64,000 nt of DNA from Dipodascopsis uninucleata var. uninucleata. Taxonomy: Eukaryota > Ascomycota > Lipomycetes > Lipomycetales > Lipomycetaceae. The notes under the pieces are model-generated. The model saw nothing but the letters and a program-made list of their open reading frames with translations. It did not search any database and was not told the DNA's origin. The stretch is taken from contig JAJLTO010000006.1 of NCBI GenBank assembly GCA_030568195.1, positions 496,001 to 560,000 on the forward strand, in the 5' to 3' direction. This document shows positions 54,407 through 64,000 of this stretch, one piece after another; within the stretch, counting starts at the first letter, position 1, and every line of letters begins with the position of its first letter. The position numbers were made by a program, and so were the translations under genes.

Positions 54407-55486
54407 ATGGGTAACTCAACGTCTCAGGAAAGGCATTCTAATTCACAATCCGAGCCTTCGTCTACAGCAAATTCGCGGACTCCAAGCATACAAGAACATC
54501 ACCATGTAGGATCCGAGAGACATCACGATCAAGATAGAGACTATGATGATGACGATATCCACGAAAGACAGCAGCGTGGTCGTGAAAATGCGATCAAGGC
54601 TGTAATGACTGGCATGAGTTCTATGAGCTCAGAGTCCATCGATTCACAGCCTCATGCTCAGCATCGCGAAGTAGCAGAGGGACCAACAGATGGTATGGTT
54701 GAGCGTGTAAGAGACTCTGACACAATAGTTGATGATATGAATTTCCAGCATTTAAATGTTGGTAGTGAATCCGAAAATTCGAAATCTGAGAGATCAGACG
54801 AAAATTCGACGAAACCTGTGTCTCGCTTGTTGTCTGGTGAAGAGATAGACTTCTACTATGGTCAACCAAGTGAGCAGTATGTTCCTACGCTGATCAGCTG
54901 GATTCATGGCGGTCGCAAGGTCTATGTTACAGGAACCTTTACTGGATGGCGTAAAATGATCAAACTCAATAGAAATGGAAACGAGTTTTCCACTGTTGTC
55001 AATTTGCCACCTGGAACTCATCGGATTCGGTTTGTCGTTGATAACGAACTGCGCTGTTCAGATGCACTGCCAACAGCAACTGACTCAATGGGAAATCTTG
55101 TTAACTACATTGAGGTCAGTGCATTAGACCTCCCAGCCCTGGAACGCGAGGGAAGATTAGAAGAGGAAAAGTTTGAGGAGACTACGTCAATACTGCCATT
55201 AGAGTACACCAACGAAATACCGGAAATATTTACGAATCCAGAGGCCTCTGAACGATACATATCAGAAGACTATCCTGCACCCCCATATTTACCACCCCAT
55301 CTCGAGACTGTTATTTTAAATACCAATTCTACAGAAAAAGATGATAGCAGTGTTTTGCCTATTCCAAACCATGTTGTCTTGAATCATCTTGCTACTACCT
55401 CCATCAAGCACAATGTTTTAGCAGTTGCTAGCGTGAGTAGATATTCTAGAAAGTACGTCACTCAGATTCTCTATGCTCCTTTATAA
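54407..55486 (+). CDS. GAL83: SNF1/AMPK beta subunit (Sip2/Gal83)
   Basis: Single exon, 359 residues. MGNSTSQE is an N-myristoylation signal, as in Sip2 and Gal83. A disordered His/Ser/Asp-rich region follows. The glycogen-binding module is at about 160-240 (PTLISWIHGGRKVYVTGTFTGW, split as seen; then NEFSTVVNLPPGTHRIRFVV and NYIEV). The ASC domain that joins the alpha and gamma subunits is at about 285-359: YPAPPYLPPHLETVILN, PNHVVLNHLATTSIKHNVLA and the closing KYVTQILYAPL. The protein would tether and localise the Snf1 kinase, which is active under glucose limitation. Only one beta-type gene is seen in the window. Confidence 0.93.
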   Translation: MGNSTSQERHSNSQSEPSSTANSRTPSIQEHHHVGSERHHDQDRDYDDDDIHERQQRGRENAIKAVMTGMSSMSSESIDSQPHAQHREVAEGPTDGMVERVRDSDTIVDDMNFQHLNVGSESENSKSERSDENSTKPVSRLLSGEEIDFYYGQPSEQYVPTLISWIHGGRKVYVTGTFTGWRKMIKLNRNGNEFSTVVNLPPGTHRIRFVVDNELRCSDALPTATDSMGNLVNYIEVSALDLPALEREGRLEEEKFEETTSILPLEYTNEIPEIFTNPEASERYISEDYPAPPYLPPHLETVILNTNSTEKDDSSVLPIPNHVVLNHLATTSIKHNVLAVASVSRYSRKYVTQILYAPL

Positions 55487-55956
55487 GATCCTTTTTCAAG
55501 TTTCGATTAAGAGAACATGTGTCTGATGTAGTTTCTAAAAGGGATAGGAATAATATAGTAGTAGTTATCCTATCATCCTTAAATCTTTTGATAGAGGTTG
55601 ACTCCTGTTAAATTTCTCTACTTTTCTTGATCATCAAACTGTTTTTTTTATCTGTTGTCCTTTATGCCGCATCCGTTCTTCAAATATGCAATTACTCGTC
55701 ATTCTTGTCTTTTCTATTCATTTTCTTAATTTTGTTTATATATAGAGGAGCATAGCATATTATTTATTCCTACATTTGTGATTTATGTTTCTAATGGAGA
55801 GTTACTACCTTATTATAACTTTCCTCATTTTTTTCTTCCGTGCAGCTTAAGAACATTTCAAAGGAATGTATTACGAGATGTTTTTTGGATCATAGTTATG
55901 TGCGATGAAATGATTTATATGAGTTCTCTTTATCTCTTGATTTCAAAATGCCATAT
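55487..55956. other. convergent 3' region, SNF1 beta / RKM4
   Basis: About 470 T-rich bases between two convergent stop codons. An open frame at 55778-55960 is very hydrophobic and unsupported. Likely 3' UTRs. Confidence 0.5.
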
Positions 55957-57598
55957 CTAAATTTTCATCTTTTTTGAGTTCTTGTTAATATACTCTTTTC
56001 GTCGCTTGAGATTTTTAATTTTCCATTCGGCTATCTTATCTAATGCGCTCTTGAGAATTCGTTTTTCTGATAATCGAATTTCGATTGCATTACGAAGATT
56101 AGCGTTGTCTTCGAACTTTGTCTCCAGGATTAAGTTCTCGTCGGTAACGATGTCTGTTTTGTACTCTGATAGTTTCTGTTTTAAAATGGACACCCACAGT
56201 TCTTGAAGCTCCGCTGATTTTAGTTCTCTGCGGGATAAGTGCATAAGTGCTTTGGAGCCTTGTTTCTGTAGGCTTCTGAAAGCTGGAGCTGTTAACAAAA
56301 GAGTATGAGACAGTAGTAGAGCCGACGTGGGTATAGCCAGTGCCGAATGTGAAAGTTCAATAGATTCATCAAGAATCTCCATATCTTCGCTTTCATCGAC
56401 CTTCACAAGGAACTCGATTCTTTTCTTCAGATGAAGTTCTTTCAAATTGCCTGCTGCTACCCTATCAATAACCTTCTGTGTATCAATCTCTACACAGTCG
56501 TTTGCGGTCTTTCCAAAGCGAACATATCCATAGCGGCGAAGAAGATCAGCATTCGGCAAGTCTCCGTAAGTATTGTATACTTGTTCGCCCTTTGCAATTG
56601 GTTTAATTGCTCTCATTTGAAGAGTCTCACTACAGTAAAATAGCTTTGCGTTACACAGATCGGAATCACCGTTGAGCATATCAGCTAGAGGGACCATAGA
56701 TTTGATATATCGATCTTCTTCATTTTCCTCTTCCACTTCTATCTCCTCTTCCTCAAACCGCTTCTCGTCATCAGAATCTAGTCCCTCTTCTACTTCATCT
56801 TCATCACTAGATTCAAGGTCAGATTCGTTTAGTTCCTCGATATCGTTTTCATTTTCGCTCTCTATGTTCTCTGTTTCGTCATCAGGGCTTACGTTGTCGA
56901 AACTTTCCCTCTCTACATCAAAACTATACGAGAGAATAAGAGAACCCATTCTGTGAAATGCCTCTAATGAATGGTCAACTTTAGAAAATACATCCATGTG
57001 AGCCTAGTTTCAGTACGTTATTACTAATTATCAGTTACTTTTTGTCTATAAACTATATTTTACCTTGATAATTGGTACGACTTTCTCGATGTAGTCGTTC
57101 TCAGCATCTTCTTTACCAAGATTTTGTATCACAGTAGTACCTTTCAATTCATCAAGATCTTTGTCCGACCAGAACATTGGTGTCGTAAATTGTGTTGGAA
57201 GTACATCTATCAGTAGTAAGTATTTGCATATGCTATGAGCATTCTTTAAAATATTGATCCCACTTACCGTAGTAGGTTCTCCATTTAGAATCCTTTCGAT
57301 TTTCAACCATCATGGCAACAATTAGTGCCAGCCATGGCCCAAGCTCATTCAATTCAGGTATTTTCTCGATAACTCCAGTATTGTATACATTCAGAAGTAG
57401 AGACCTTGGGATTTCGAATAATAATTCGTCTTCAAGTATATCTTCTTCCGCCACTACACCTCGTCCTTGATGCTGGGCTCTAAGATCTTTGAGAGTGATT
57501 TTATTTGAAATACTTACACCAGGACTTGATATCAGCCACTGCATAAAAGAGTCTGATAGACTCTCGAATTCTATATCCTTTGACTCGATCAGTGTCAT
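55957..57598 (-). CDS. RKM4: SET-domain ribosomal lysine methyltransferase Rkm4 (SETD6-like), 3 exons
   Basis: Exons 57268-57598, 57064-57206 and 55957-57003 join in phase to 506 residues. The split SET domain starts with ISNKITLKDLRAQHQGRGVV and LFEIPRSLLLNV, then PWLALIVAMMVE, WRTYYDVLPTQFTTPMFWSD and FHRMGSLILSYSFDVE. It resumes with MVPLADMLNGDSDLCNAKLF, then the Tyr-containing KGEQVYNTYGDLPNADLLRRYG. A Rubisco-LSMT-like substrate-binding region follows (LSHSALAIPTSALLL). Between YSFDVE and SMVPLAD lies a very acidic insert of about 70 residues. Yeast Rkm4 monomethylates Rpl42 (eL42). Introns are 61 and 60 nt. Confidence 0.88.
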
Positions 57599-57908
57599 AA
57601 TTTCATTTCCTAGCTTGTACTGCTGCTAAACTTCTTGATGCTACTTCAAAAAAAAATTTTAATTTCAAGCTGTGTAAAGCATTATAACTTTGGGACATTT
57701 CTAAATAGAGAGTGAAGTTTACGTGTACCCGCATTCGACGTATAACCGCTGAATACCTTTTTCCCATAAATTTACTCGTTGACGACGTCAACCGGATACT
57801 CTAATTGAGGAAGTTGAATTTTGCATCTTTATAAGGATTCGGTGTTAAATTGATCTATAGATAAAGTATATATTGACAAAGCAAATAAGGGGGGCATTTC
57901 AAGGCAAC
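57599..57908. promoter_or_regulatory. divergent promoter region, RKM4 / PBN1
   Basis: About 310 AT-rich bases; no supported ORF. Confidence 0.5.
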
Positions 57909-59728
57909 ATGAGTTCTATTAGACAGCGGCACACTTTCATCGTTCATGAACAGTTTCGAGATACGGCAGATACGCTTAAGCTGAACCACGAACAACTGTC
58001 TATGTCTGATGTACCGGCCACTCGTCATGATAGATTGATTATTGATGAAAACCTGCTGAAAGAGAAAGTATGCTGATTTGACTTGATATAATAAGTTAAT
58101 ATTCAGAGAGTTGACATTGTATGTTTGGCTAACACCGTCCTTCGTGTTTATCAGGAACTCCTCAGAGGTATCAAAAGGCTACGAATTGAAATCGTATCAC
58201 CTGAAAACTATGCACATGCATCTCCCTTCGAGCGCTCAGTGGTTCATGGGACTCATATATACGTATCTGCGAATGAAGCCGTTCAGTGGTATGTTGATAA
58301 AATGGCTTTCAGAGTCTTGTAGTCCGATTAACATATGTTATTTTTAAACATTAGGAAGCAACTGTGCGAATGGATAAAATCCGCGATTAATCAGGATATT
58401 GATTGCATTGGACAGGAATCATTTGTGGAATTACCTTTTGCATTCTATTTATATTCAGCTGTGACAGACAAGCGTCAAATCCTAGCATATACTTCATCGA
58501 CGTACGACAAAGTTATCGGCGAAGTTGATAAAGTACTTCTCGCGGATGCAGAGACAGCAGATTATATGAGCTTTGCCTTGGACAGAGGGACTGATGATGT
58601 TAAGTTTAAAAATAAATTGATTGCAGAAGCATATTGGTCTCAGGGAAACTGGACTAAAACAATTTTAGCTGGTAATAATGAGCATCGTGTTGAAGTTGGT
58701 CTGTTAGGAAAACTTAACGACGAAGACGATGGAGATCAGACATTTGGAGGCATATTGGCAGTCATAGGAGAAAATGAGCAGTTTGGTGAGTTTTGGAATT
58801 TTTTTTATTTCTCTTCTATTTGGTGCACTACTGACGACAAAAAATAGTACCCACACTTTTCGACTTCACTCCAAGGCACCGGAAGCTTGGTTTATCTGCT
58901 ACATATAATCCTGACTTTCGATTACCATATGGTTTACATCCAAAGCATTTAACCGTGATTCATGGAGACCTTAGTCCTCCTTTGAAAAAGTTCATTATTC
59001 CGGATGACGAAGAATATGGTGATTTTGCGGGCATGGAAATGGGCGGCGAATGTAAGCTCTACGCATACTACACATTACCCAATTTCATATTCGTTGATAA
59101 GTACCAGATTTCTGATTTAGCAGAATCAAAGTCAAGTGCTGTTAAGAGAGTTGTCGGAATTTGGGGTGAGACGGATTTAGAAATTCCTGTGTGGATGGTG
59201 GACAAATGGGGCAGTACAATGCTTCTGGAGCTAGAACAGCCTGGACCTGCTCTTGTTCCATTCCTGGGTCAAACTATTAATCTTGAAATACCTATGCATT
59301 CAAGGTACGAGATGCCCGACTGGAAGATCAAGTCTGTTACTCATCCTATGCCTTGGCCAATAGTTTTCTGGGCTTGTAATGTAAGTTCCGAGTCGGAAAT
59401 GGTGTCTGGACCATTTGATAGCAAGTCACTAGGAATCGAAAGTTTCTTCCCAGATGGAACCGCTTTGTATTATTTCTTGCCAAATATGACAATTTCCAAC
59501 ACTATTGATAAGTCTTATTTGATTACGAATTTGAGGATCCCTGTTGTGCCTCTCGAGGCCTACCAATACGTTGAGCCATACACCGTTATTGCTATTGTTC
59601 TTGGATGTATTTGGATATTTTATAAAGCTTTTCTGGGATATAGGCGTGATGGTGGCATAAGTAAGTCACGAAAAGGAGTTCCGCCTTCTGCAGAAAAAAA
59701 TGAGAAAAAGGGACCCAAAGAAGAATGA
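57909..59728 (+). CDS. PBN1: GPI mannosyltransferase I stabiliser Pbn1 (PIG-X), 4 exons
   Basis: Exons 57909-58067, 58107-58288, 58355-58785 and 58848-59728 join in phase to 550 residues. The N-terminus starts MSSIRQRHTFIVHEQFRD. The lumenal PIG-X domain shows LFDFTPRHRKLGLSATYNPD, RLPYGLHPKHLTVIHGDLSP, CKLYAYYTLPNFIFVDKYQI and the closing ITNLRIPVVPLEAYQYVEPY. The last is the most typical Pbn1 motif. A single C-terminal transmembrane helix (YTVIAIVLGCIWIFYKAFLG) is followed by a Lys-rich cytosolic tail ending in KEE. Pbn1 partners Gpi14 in adding the first mannose to the GPI precursor in the ER. The first intron is only 39 nt, the shortest here; its splice signals and phase fit. Confidence 0.86.
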
Positions 59729-60164
59729 ACAAGAGAAGAATAAACGTGGATAGAACTGATTCTGTTTCAATTTATTACAGTATTATTATTGTGCCATAGA
59801 ATTTTGTAACATATTGTAGAATGCTGATTCAAGAATAGTAAGTCAATCCCTAACTACGGTATCTTCTTTCATTATGTTTAACGTTAGATTACTCTGTATG
59901 ATTTTGCTGGATTTACGAAAGTATAAGATTTATAGAGTAGAATCTGTTATTTCGACGCCTATGTGAATGCTTGAAATTTTAAGATTGTAGAAGGGACGAC
60001 AAAACAAACAATGACATCACAACCCAAATATATATTGTCTAAACTACAAACTATTAGTAGACTCGAAATCATTTTACAACTTCTTGACGGGCTGCTTTTC
60101 AGATAAAATATTCTAGTCTACCATAATAATTCTTCGCAATCAAAACCCCGGGATTTCTATTAAT
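59729..60164. other. PBN1 3' flank and FUN14-gene promoter
   Basis: About 435 AT-rich bases between two genes in the same direction; no gene seen. Confidence 0.5.
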
Positions 60165-60879
60165 ATGCTATTGTCATTTTTGTTCAAATTACATACCTCA
60201 GGGCTCTCGTCCTCAGCAAGTAAATTCGCCCTACGAGGAGTATCATTGAATTCTTGGATGATCAATCGATTAGCTTTAAGTCGCACCCGATCTTGGCTCC
60301 AATTACAAAATCAGGGATTTGCAAGCTTTCATAGAAAACAAGCACTATTGCCAACATCAACCCGGGGCACCGTATTATCTGCATCAGCTGCGGGACTTCT
60401 ATTAGGATGTCTTCTACCACTAGCGTCTGATAAGTCTACAATCATAAAATGTGACTACGCTAGAGGAGGTAGAGAAATATACGAGCCTTTTTCAAAGAGT
60501 TTGCAAACTGATCATCACATTGAGGTAAAGAAATCTTGGATCGATTACCGAGAACTAGCAGTCGGAAGTTTTCTGGGTCTTTTTGTTGGTTTGTTAATTG
60601 GAAAGTTCAGCCGACTCTTGGTATTTTTCGTTGGATCGACTTACTTGTTTTTACAGGTTAGTTACACTTCTCCTGTACACTCATTTATGACAATAAATGA
60701 CTGTAGCTGACAAATTATATTTATAGTTCTTGACAACCAGAGGTATTATAAAGCTACCTTATAATCGCCTATATGGATGGGCACGCACCAAACTTGGTGA
60801 CAAGGAACTTATACTAGAGAATCCTTCGTTCAAGCTTGCTTTTGGATCCTCGATGATTGTTGCTGCTGCTAATATCTGA
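60165..60879 (+). CDS. FUN14: mitochondrial FUN14-domain protein, 2 exons
   Basis: Exons 60165-60656 and 60727-60879 join over a 70-nt intron (GTTAGT...TATAG) in phase to 214 residues. The N-terminus is Ser/Arg-rich without acids (a presequence-like MLLSFLFKLHTSGLSSSASK...). A hydrophobic stretch (SASAAGLLLGCLLPLA) follows. The FUN14 domain covers about 128-214: YRELAVGSFLGLFVGLLIGK, FSRLLVFFVGSTYLFLQFLT, then a TTRGIIKLPYN linker and FKLAFGSSMIVAAANI. FUN14/FUNDC1 proteins lie in the mitochondrial outer membrane. Animal FUNDC1 is a mitophagy receptor; the yeast role is poorly defined. No clear LIR motif is evident at the N-terminus, and the presequence makes the topology uncertain. Confidence 0.85.
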
Positions 60880-61020
60880 GAGTATAATACCTTTTTTTAT
60901 GATAGTTGATAATTGGGACGGTAACGTACTATTGTACCTATGAAAGATGCCTCTTATACAAATTGCCATTATCCTAATTCTATCCAGTAATTATGACCGT
61001 TATATTATTTTACAGTAAAT

Positions 61021-62174
61021 CTAGCGCCTTCTTGTTGATCCAAACCCAGAAGATGTCCTGGTTTCACTCCCCATGTCACTCATAGTAGATGTAGATGTAG
61101 ATGGCTGATATACTGGACGTGTGCTACCATGTCTGAAGTCATCGTATATCATATTGTCCCTTATAATATTTGCTCGAGTAGCAACAGATGGCCGCGAAGA
61201 GTATCTGTTATAAAGAGAATTCGCCAAAGCTCCAGCGCCTAACCCAGTCCAAAATCCAGGTCGCCATTCCTGTTGTTGGTTAAACCATCTCTGATGTTGA
61301 CTACTTTGAGTAGAGCTAAATGGCTTTGAATCTCTAGGTGTATAAGGAGGAGGTGGTGGTACACCTCCGCTGCTCCCGCCGCCGCCGCCGCCACCTCCTC
61401 CGCCGCCGCCGAAGAAACCACTTCCAGGTAGGTTAGTAAATGGTGTGCTATGTCTAGCAATATAAGTCCCAATAATATAGACAGCTGCTACAAATGCCAG
61501 GAATATAAGTAGTCCATTCCATCCTGAGTCTTCACCTTACATAGCAATATCATTAGCGATCATCAATTCACCTCATATACAGCCCTAAGAATCATCTTAA
61601 TGTCTCTCTAACTTACCTGAAGATCTGTCGTAGTGATCATAGTTATAAGAAGATTTATATCCCGCTCTATAACGAGCGATGCCAGCATCCGTTAAATGTA
61701 AGGTATACTCAAGTCCACATGATCCTTTCAGTATATAAGGATCATCAGGACTATTGTAGCCTTCACATAGTACATCTGTGCGTCCTAGTCTAAAGCGAAG
61801 TAATTAGTAAGCTGAAAGAATACTATATTGCATATTATCATTCATTAAATATAAAAACTGTACCTGAAGTATCCAGGAAGATCCGCCTGACATTTCCACT
61901 GAATGTCCTCGACACCGCCTTGGCCTGACCCCATATTATAACATTGCATAGATTCTACTTCGTAGAGCCCTTTAGCATCACCTCCTACAAGCTTAAGCTG
62001 TGGAATTGGCTTAGATCGTCTGCCGGTAGTTTTAACATCTTTACTAAAGGTCAGAATATTGACGTTTGACAGTAATACTTTCTGATCGGCCTTATATTTG
62101 AAAGCCATTATATTATCGATAAATCCCAAAACTGATAGCACAAATACTGCAACAGATAAATAGTGAATTCTCAT
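61021..62174 (-). CDS. SARAF-like ER membrane protein (store-operated calcium entry regulator family), 3 exons
   Basis: Exons 61864-62174, 61617-61789 and 61021-61535 join in phase to 332 residues. It begins with a signal peptide (MRIHYLSVAVFVLSVLGFID). The lumenal SARAF domain follows, with VLLSNVNILTF, GRRSKPIPQLKLVGG and MQCYNMGSGQGGVEDIQWKC. It continues through DLPGYFRLGRTDVLCEGYNS, DDPYILKGSCGLEYTL and LTD. Paired cysteines are conserved. One transmembrane helix (GLLIFLAFVAAVYIIGTYIA) is followed by a cytosolic tail with a run of about 11 Gly, Pro-rich PPPPPYTP and Ser/Thr/Arg-rich C-terminus. Human SARAF shuts off STIM/Orai calcium entry; fungi lack STIM and Orai, so the partner here is unknown. 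Confidence 0.85.
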
Positions 62175-62750
62175 TGTTAATAATATTATATCGTATTTTA
62201 GACATGAGTAGTCCTTATAAATGAACACTATTATGGTATATTCTGATGTATATATATAGAGTATTTCATGATCCGTAGTTGGGACTAATGATTATCCTCA
62301 ACGTGTTCAAATCGTGAATTTTGCGCCACAGAAGCCAAATCGAAAAATGTAGATCATTCTTTAAGTTATGCACTTACATACTACTTAACGAATGAAAGTA
62401 GAAATAGTATCTGGACTTAAATTATTCATATAACAAGCTATAAGTAAAAGAAAACATAATACTATAATTCATGAACAAATAAAACGAATTAATATTTCAC
62501 CAGAAGCTTTATCTGAAGAATGAAACAATTACCAAGGTTAAAAGAAAATAAATGAAAGACACGGGACTATTGCAAATTAAATGGAAAATAAAAACTCATG
62601 CCTTACATTAAAAAAGAACCAAATACCTAAAAAGAAAAGAAATAGGCGCAATATATAATATATACACACTTTCATGAAGACGCAAGACTTCTATAGAAAT
62701 AGTTAGTATCATATTAAGTAAACCAATCTGAAATTAACATGGATAACAAC
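62175..62750. promoter_or_regulatory. SARAF-like gene promoter and RVS161 3' flank
   Basis: About 575 strongly AT-rich bases, no ORF. It holds the SARAF-like gene promoter and the RVS161 3' UTR. Confidence 0.5.
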
Positions 62751-63835
62751 TTACGTGATGTTCAGTTCTCTCATGCCCTGAAGAACTTGCTCAACTCGCG
62801 TGTCTAAGAAACCACCAGCATACTCTTCTCTTGTATTAGGGTCGAGATATTGCTGTACTTGTGCCATTCTGGCATAGGCCTCAGAGCAAAATCGAAGCTG
62901 AATTTTGACAAGAGCTTCGAAAGAAGGATCCAGATATGGCACTCGCAAATCAATAAGTTGCGGAAGTTCAGTAATCAACTGATGGTTAAGTTCTTCATAA
63001 ATCTCTTTAGCCATCTCGGCGTCACGCTCGGCCTTAGGCAACTTCTGTACATCATCAGATGGCTTGTCAACTAACTTCTTAACCTTTGACCTAAGCGCAT
63101 CATAATCAAGCAGCTTGTGGTTACGCTTTTTAATAGCTTCGTTGATATCAGGAAAGTAGGAACAGAACCGAGAAATTGGTTCCAAAACTGTAGCTCTATA
63201 CGGGCCATCCAGCGCCTTGACTGTGTCCGCATCAAGATCCTCAACGGCAGTTCTATAATATCTACTAACACCGTCATTCGCGCCAGATTCACCGTAAAAT
63301 GCATCGATTGTCTCTGCAATCCGAGTCTGAGAAGCAGTCATAGCTAAAACCATAAAATATAATTATTAGCAAAAAAGTACACAAGCATTGTTTTGCGGCA
63401 GCCATCCTAGAAACAACTTTCTCAAGGTAACAAATATCAAAATCATCTACATAGTAGAAACTCACCTCTTAAAGAATCAAGGTACCCCTTCGCTTCCTTC
63501 TGCAATTTATTAGCGGCAGATTCCAGTCTAAATTGAAAGAATGAATAAAATGTCAGCATTACAAGTAGTCAAGCAAATACGAATGATCGTAGATCGCAAA
63601 ATTTGGATTATATCACGTACGTTCTGAATCGTCTTTCTTCCAACTCAAACTCTCGATCTATTGTCTTTTCAATCTGACCAGTTTTCATCATAACCTGTCT
63701 ATTGTTAGTGATCGTAGAACAATCGTGTGAGTCTGTCTTTCTCAGTGCTATCTAAAATGCTGAGTAATCGTCATCATCTTTCCTTACCGTAGTACCGGCA
63801 CGATTGACTGCCTTCTTAAATCCTGACCAACTCAT
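62751..63835 (-). CDS. RVS161: BAR-domain protein Rvs161 (Hob3/amphiphysin-like), 4 exons
   Basis: Exons 63788-63835, 63621-63694, 63466-63527 and 62751-63343 join in phase to 258 residues (yeast Rvs161 is 265). The joined start reads MSWSGFKKAVNRAGTTVMMK, the amphipathic helix 0 of the N-BAR fold. Then come EKTIDREFELEERRFRTLES, KEAKGYLDSLRAMTASQTRI and the BAR coiled coil through EEYAGGFLDTRVEQVLQGMR. There is no SH3 domain, as expected for Rvs161 as opposed to Rvs167. The heterodimer curves membranes at endocytic pits and in cell fusion. The stop codon TAA overlaps a donor-like GTAAGT, but the only nearby acceptor would give a 27-nt intron, so I end the gene here. Confidence 0.94.
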
Positions 63836-64000
63836 ATTTAATCGAGTATATCTTTAGGAACTTCGAGGAGAAAATAGTATATAATAAGGAATATTCTATG
63901 ATTACTCTTGTTAATAGCTGGAAAAAAAGTACTCTGGAATCCCGGTCCACTGTTGGACGATTATAAATCCGCTGTCTCAATAGTCTTTATATTAAGCAGA
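63836..64000. promoter_or_regulatory. RVS161 promoter (partial)
   Basis: AT-rich upstream sequence cut by the window edge; no other feature seen. Confidence 0.4.

Noticed and set aside
62700-62757. Possible extra 3' intron in RVS161, because the TAA stop overlaps a GTAAGT donor
   Set aside because: The nearest acceptor would make a 27-nt intron and add only a few unconserved residues; the stop codon reading matches family length.

Overview
This 64 kb window is nuclear DNA of an ascomycete fungus. The evidence is the gene set (WOPR-family regulator, ABZ1, MTF1, LST7, a Gpr1/Git3-type receptor, RKM4/RKM5, ATG15, PBN1, LYS9, DFM1, RVS161) and the compact gene spacing. Most genes carry short GT-AG introns, usually 54-125 nt, with GTAAGT/GTATGT/GTACGT donors, CTAAC-like branch sites and TAG/CAG acceptors. 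It is more intron-rich than Saccharomyces. It also keeps genes that S. cerevisiae lacks: the complex I factor NDUFAF7, a CDK11 (PITSLRE) kinase, a TMEM135-like protein and a SARAF-like protein. An early-diverging budding yeast or a Taphrinomycotina relative fits best; I cannot name the species.

Layout. 0.2-1.7 kb: WOPR regulator (minus), then a 9.7 kb ORF-poor upstream region with a candidate WOPR binding site. 11.4-24.2 kb: ABZ1, MTF1 (3 exons), LST7/folliculin, Gpr1-like GPCR, RKM5, PAF1, NDUFAF7. 24.3-31.6 kb: CDK11, a VPS9-domain Rab5 GEF, and RPL7 with a box C/D snoRNA in its second intron. 32.2-38.2 kb: ISA2, TMEM135-like, ATG15, and a mitochondrial RF-1-domain protein. 38.2-42.5 kb: a 4.3 kb gap between two convergent genes, without convincing genes. 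42.5-46.4 kb: CBF5 and a Derlin (DFM1). 47.5-51.3 kb: two tandem LYS9 genes with mosaic identity. 51.5-63.8 kb: RTS2/KIN17, an unknown membrane protein, SNF1 beta subunit, RKM4, PBN1, FUN14-domain protein, SARAF-like, RVS161.

Themes. Several genes serve the ribosome: RPL7, its intronic snoRNA, the pseudouridine synthase CBF5, and the ribosomal-protein methyltransferases RKM4 and RKM5. Several serve mitochondria: MTF1, NDUFAF7, ISA2, the RF-1 protein, FUN14. Nutrient signalling is represented by LST7, the GPCR and the SNF1 beta subunit. Most of these look like ordinary single genes with their own promoters. A recurrent TTAGGGTAA-type box lies in several of the promoter regions, including those of RPL7 and CBF5.

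Most gene models were rebuilt by joining exons where splice signals, reading phase and family sequence all agree. I saw no tRNA, rRNA, CRISPR or recognisable transposable element. The most notable items are the LYS9 tandem pair with apparent gene conversion, the intronic snoRNA, the large WOPR upstream region, the unexplained 4.3 kb convergent gap, and the shared TTAGGGTAA boxes.
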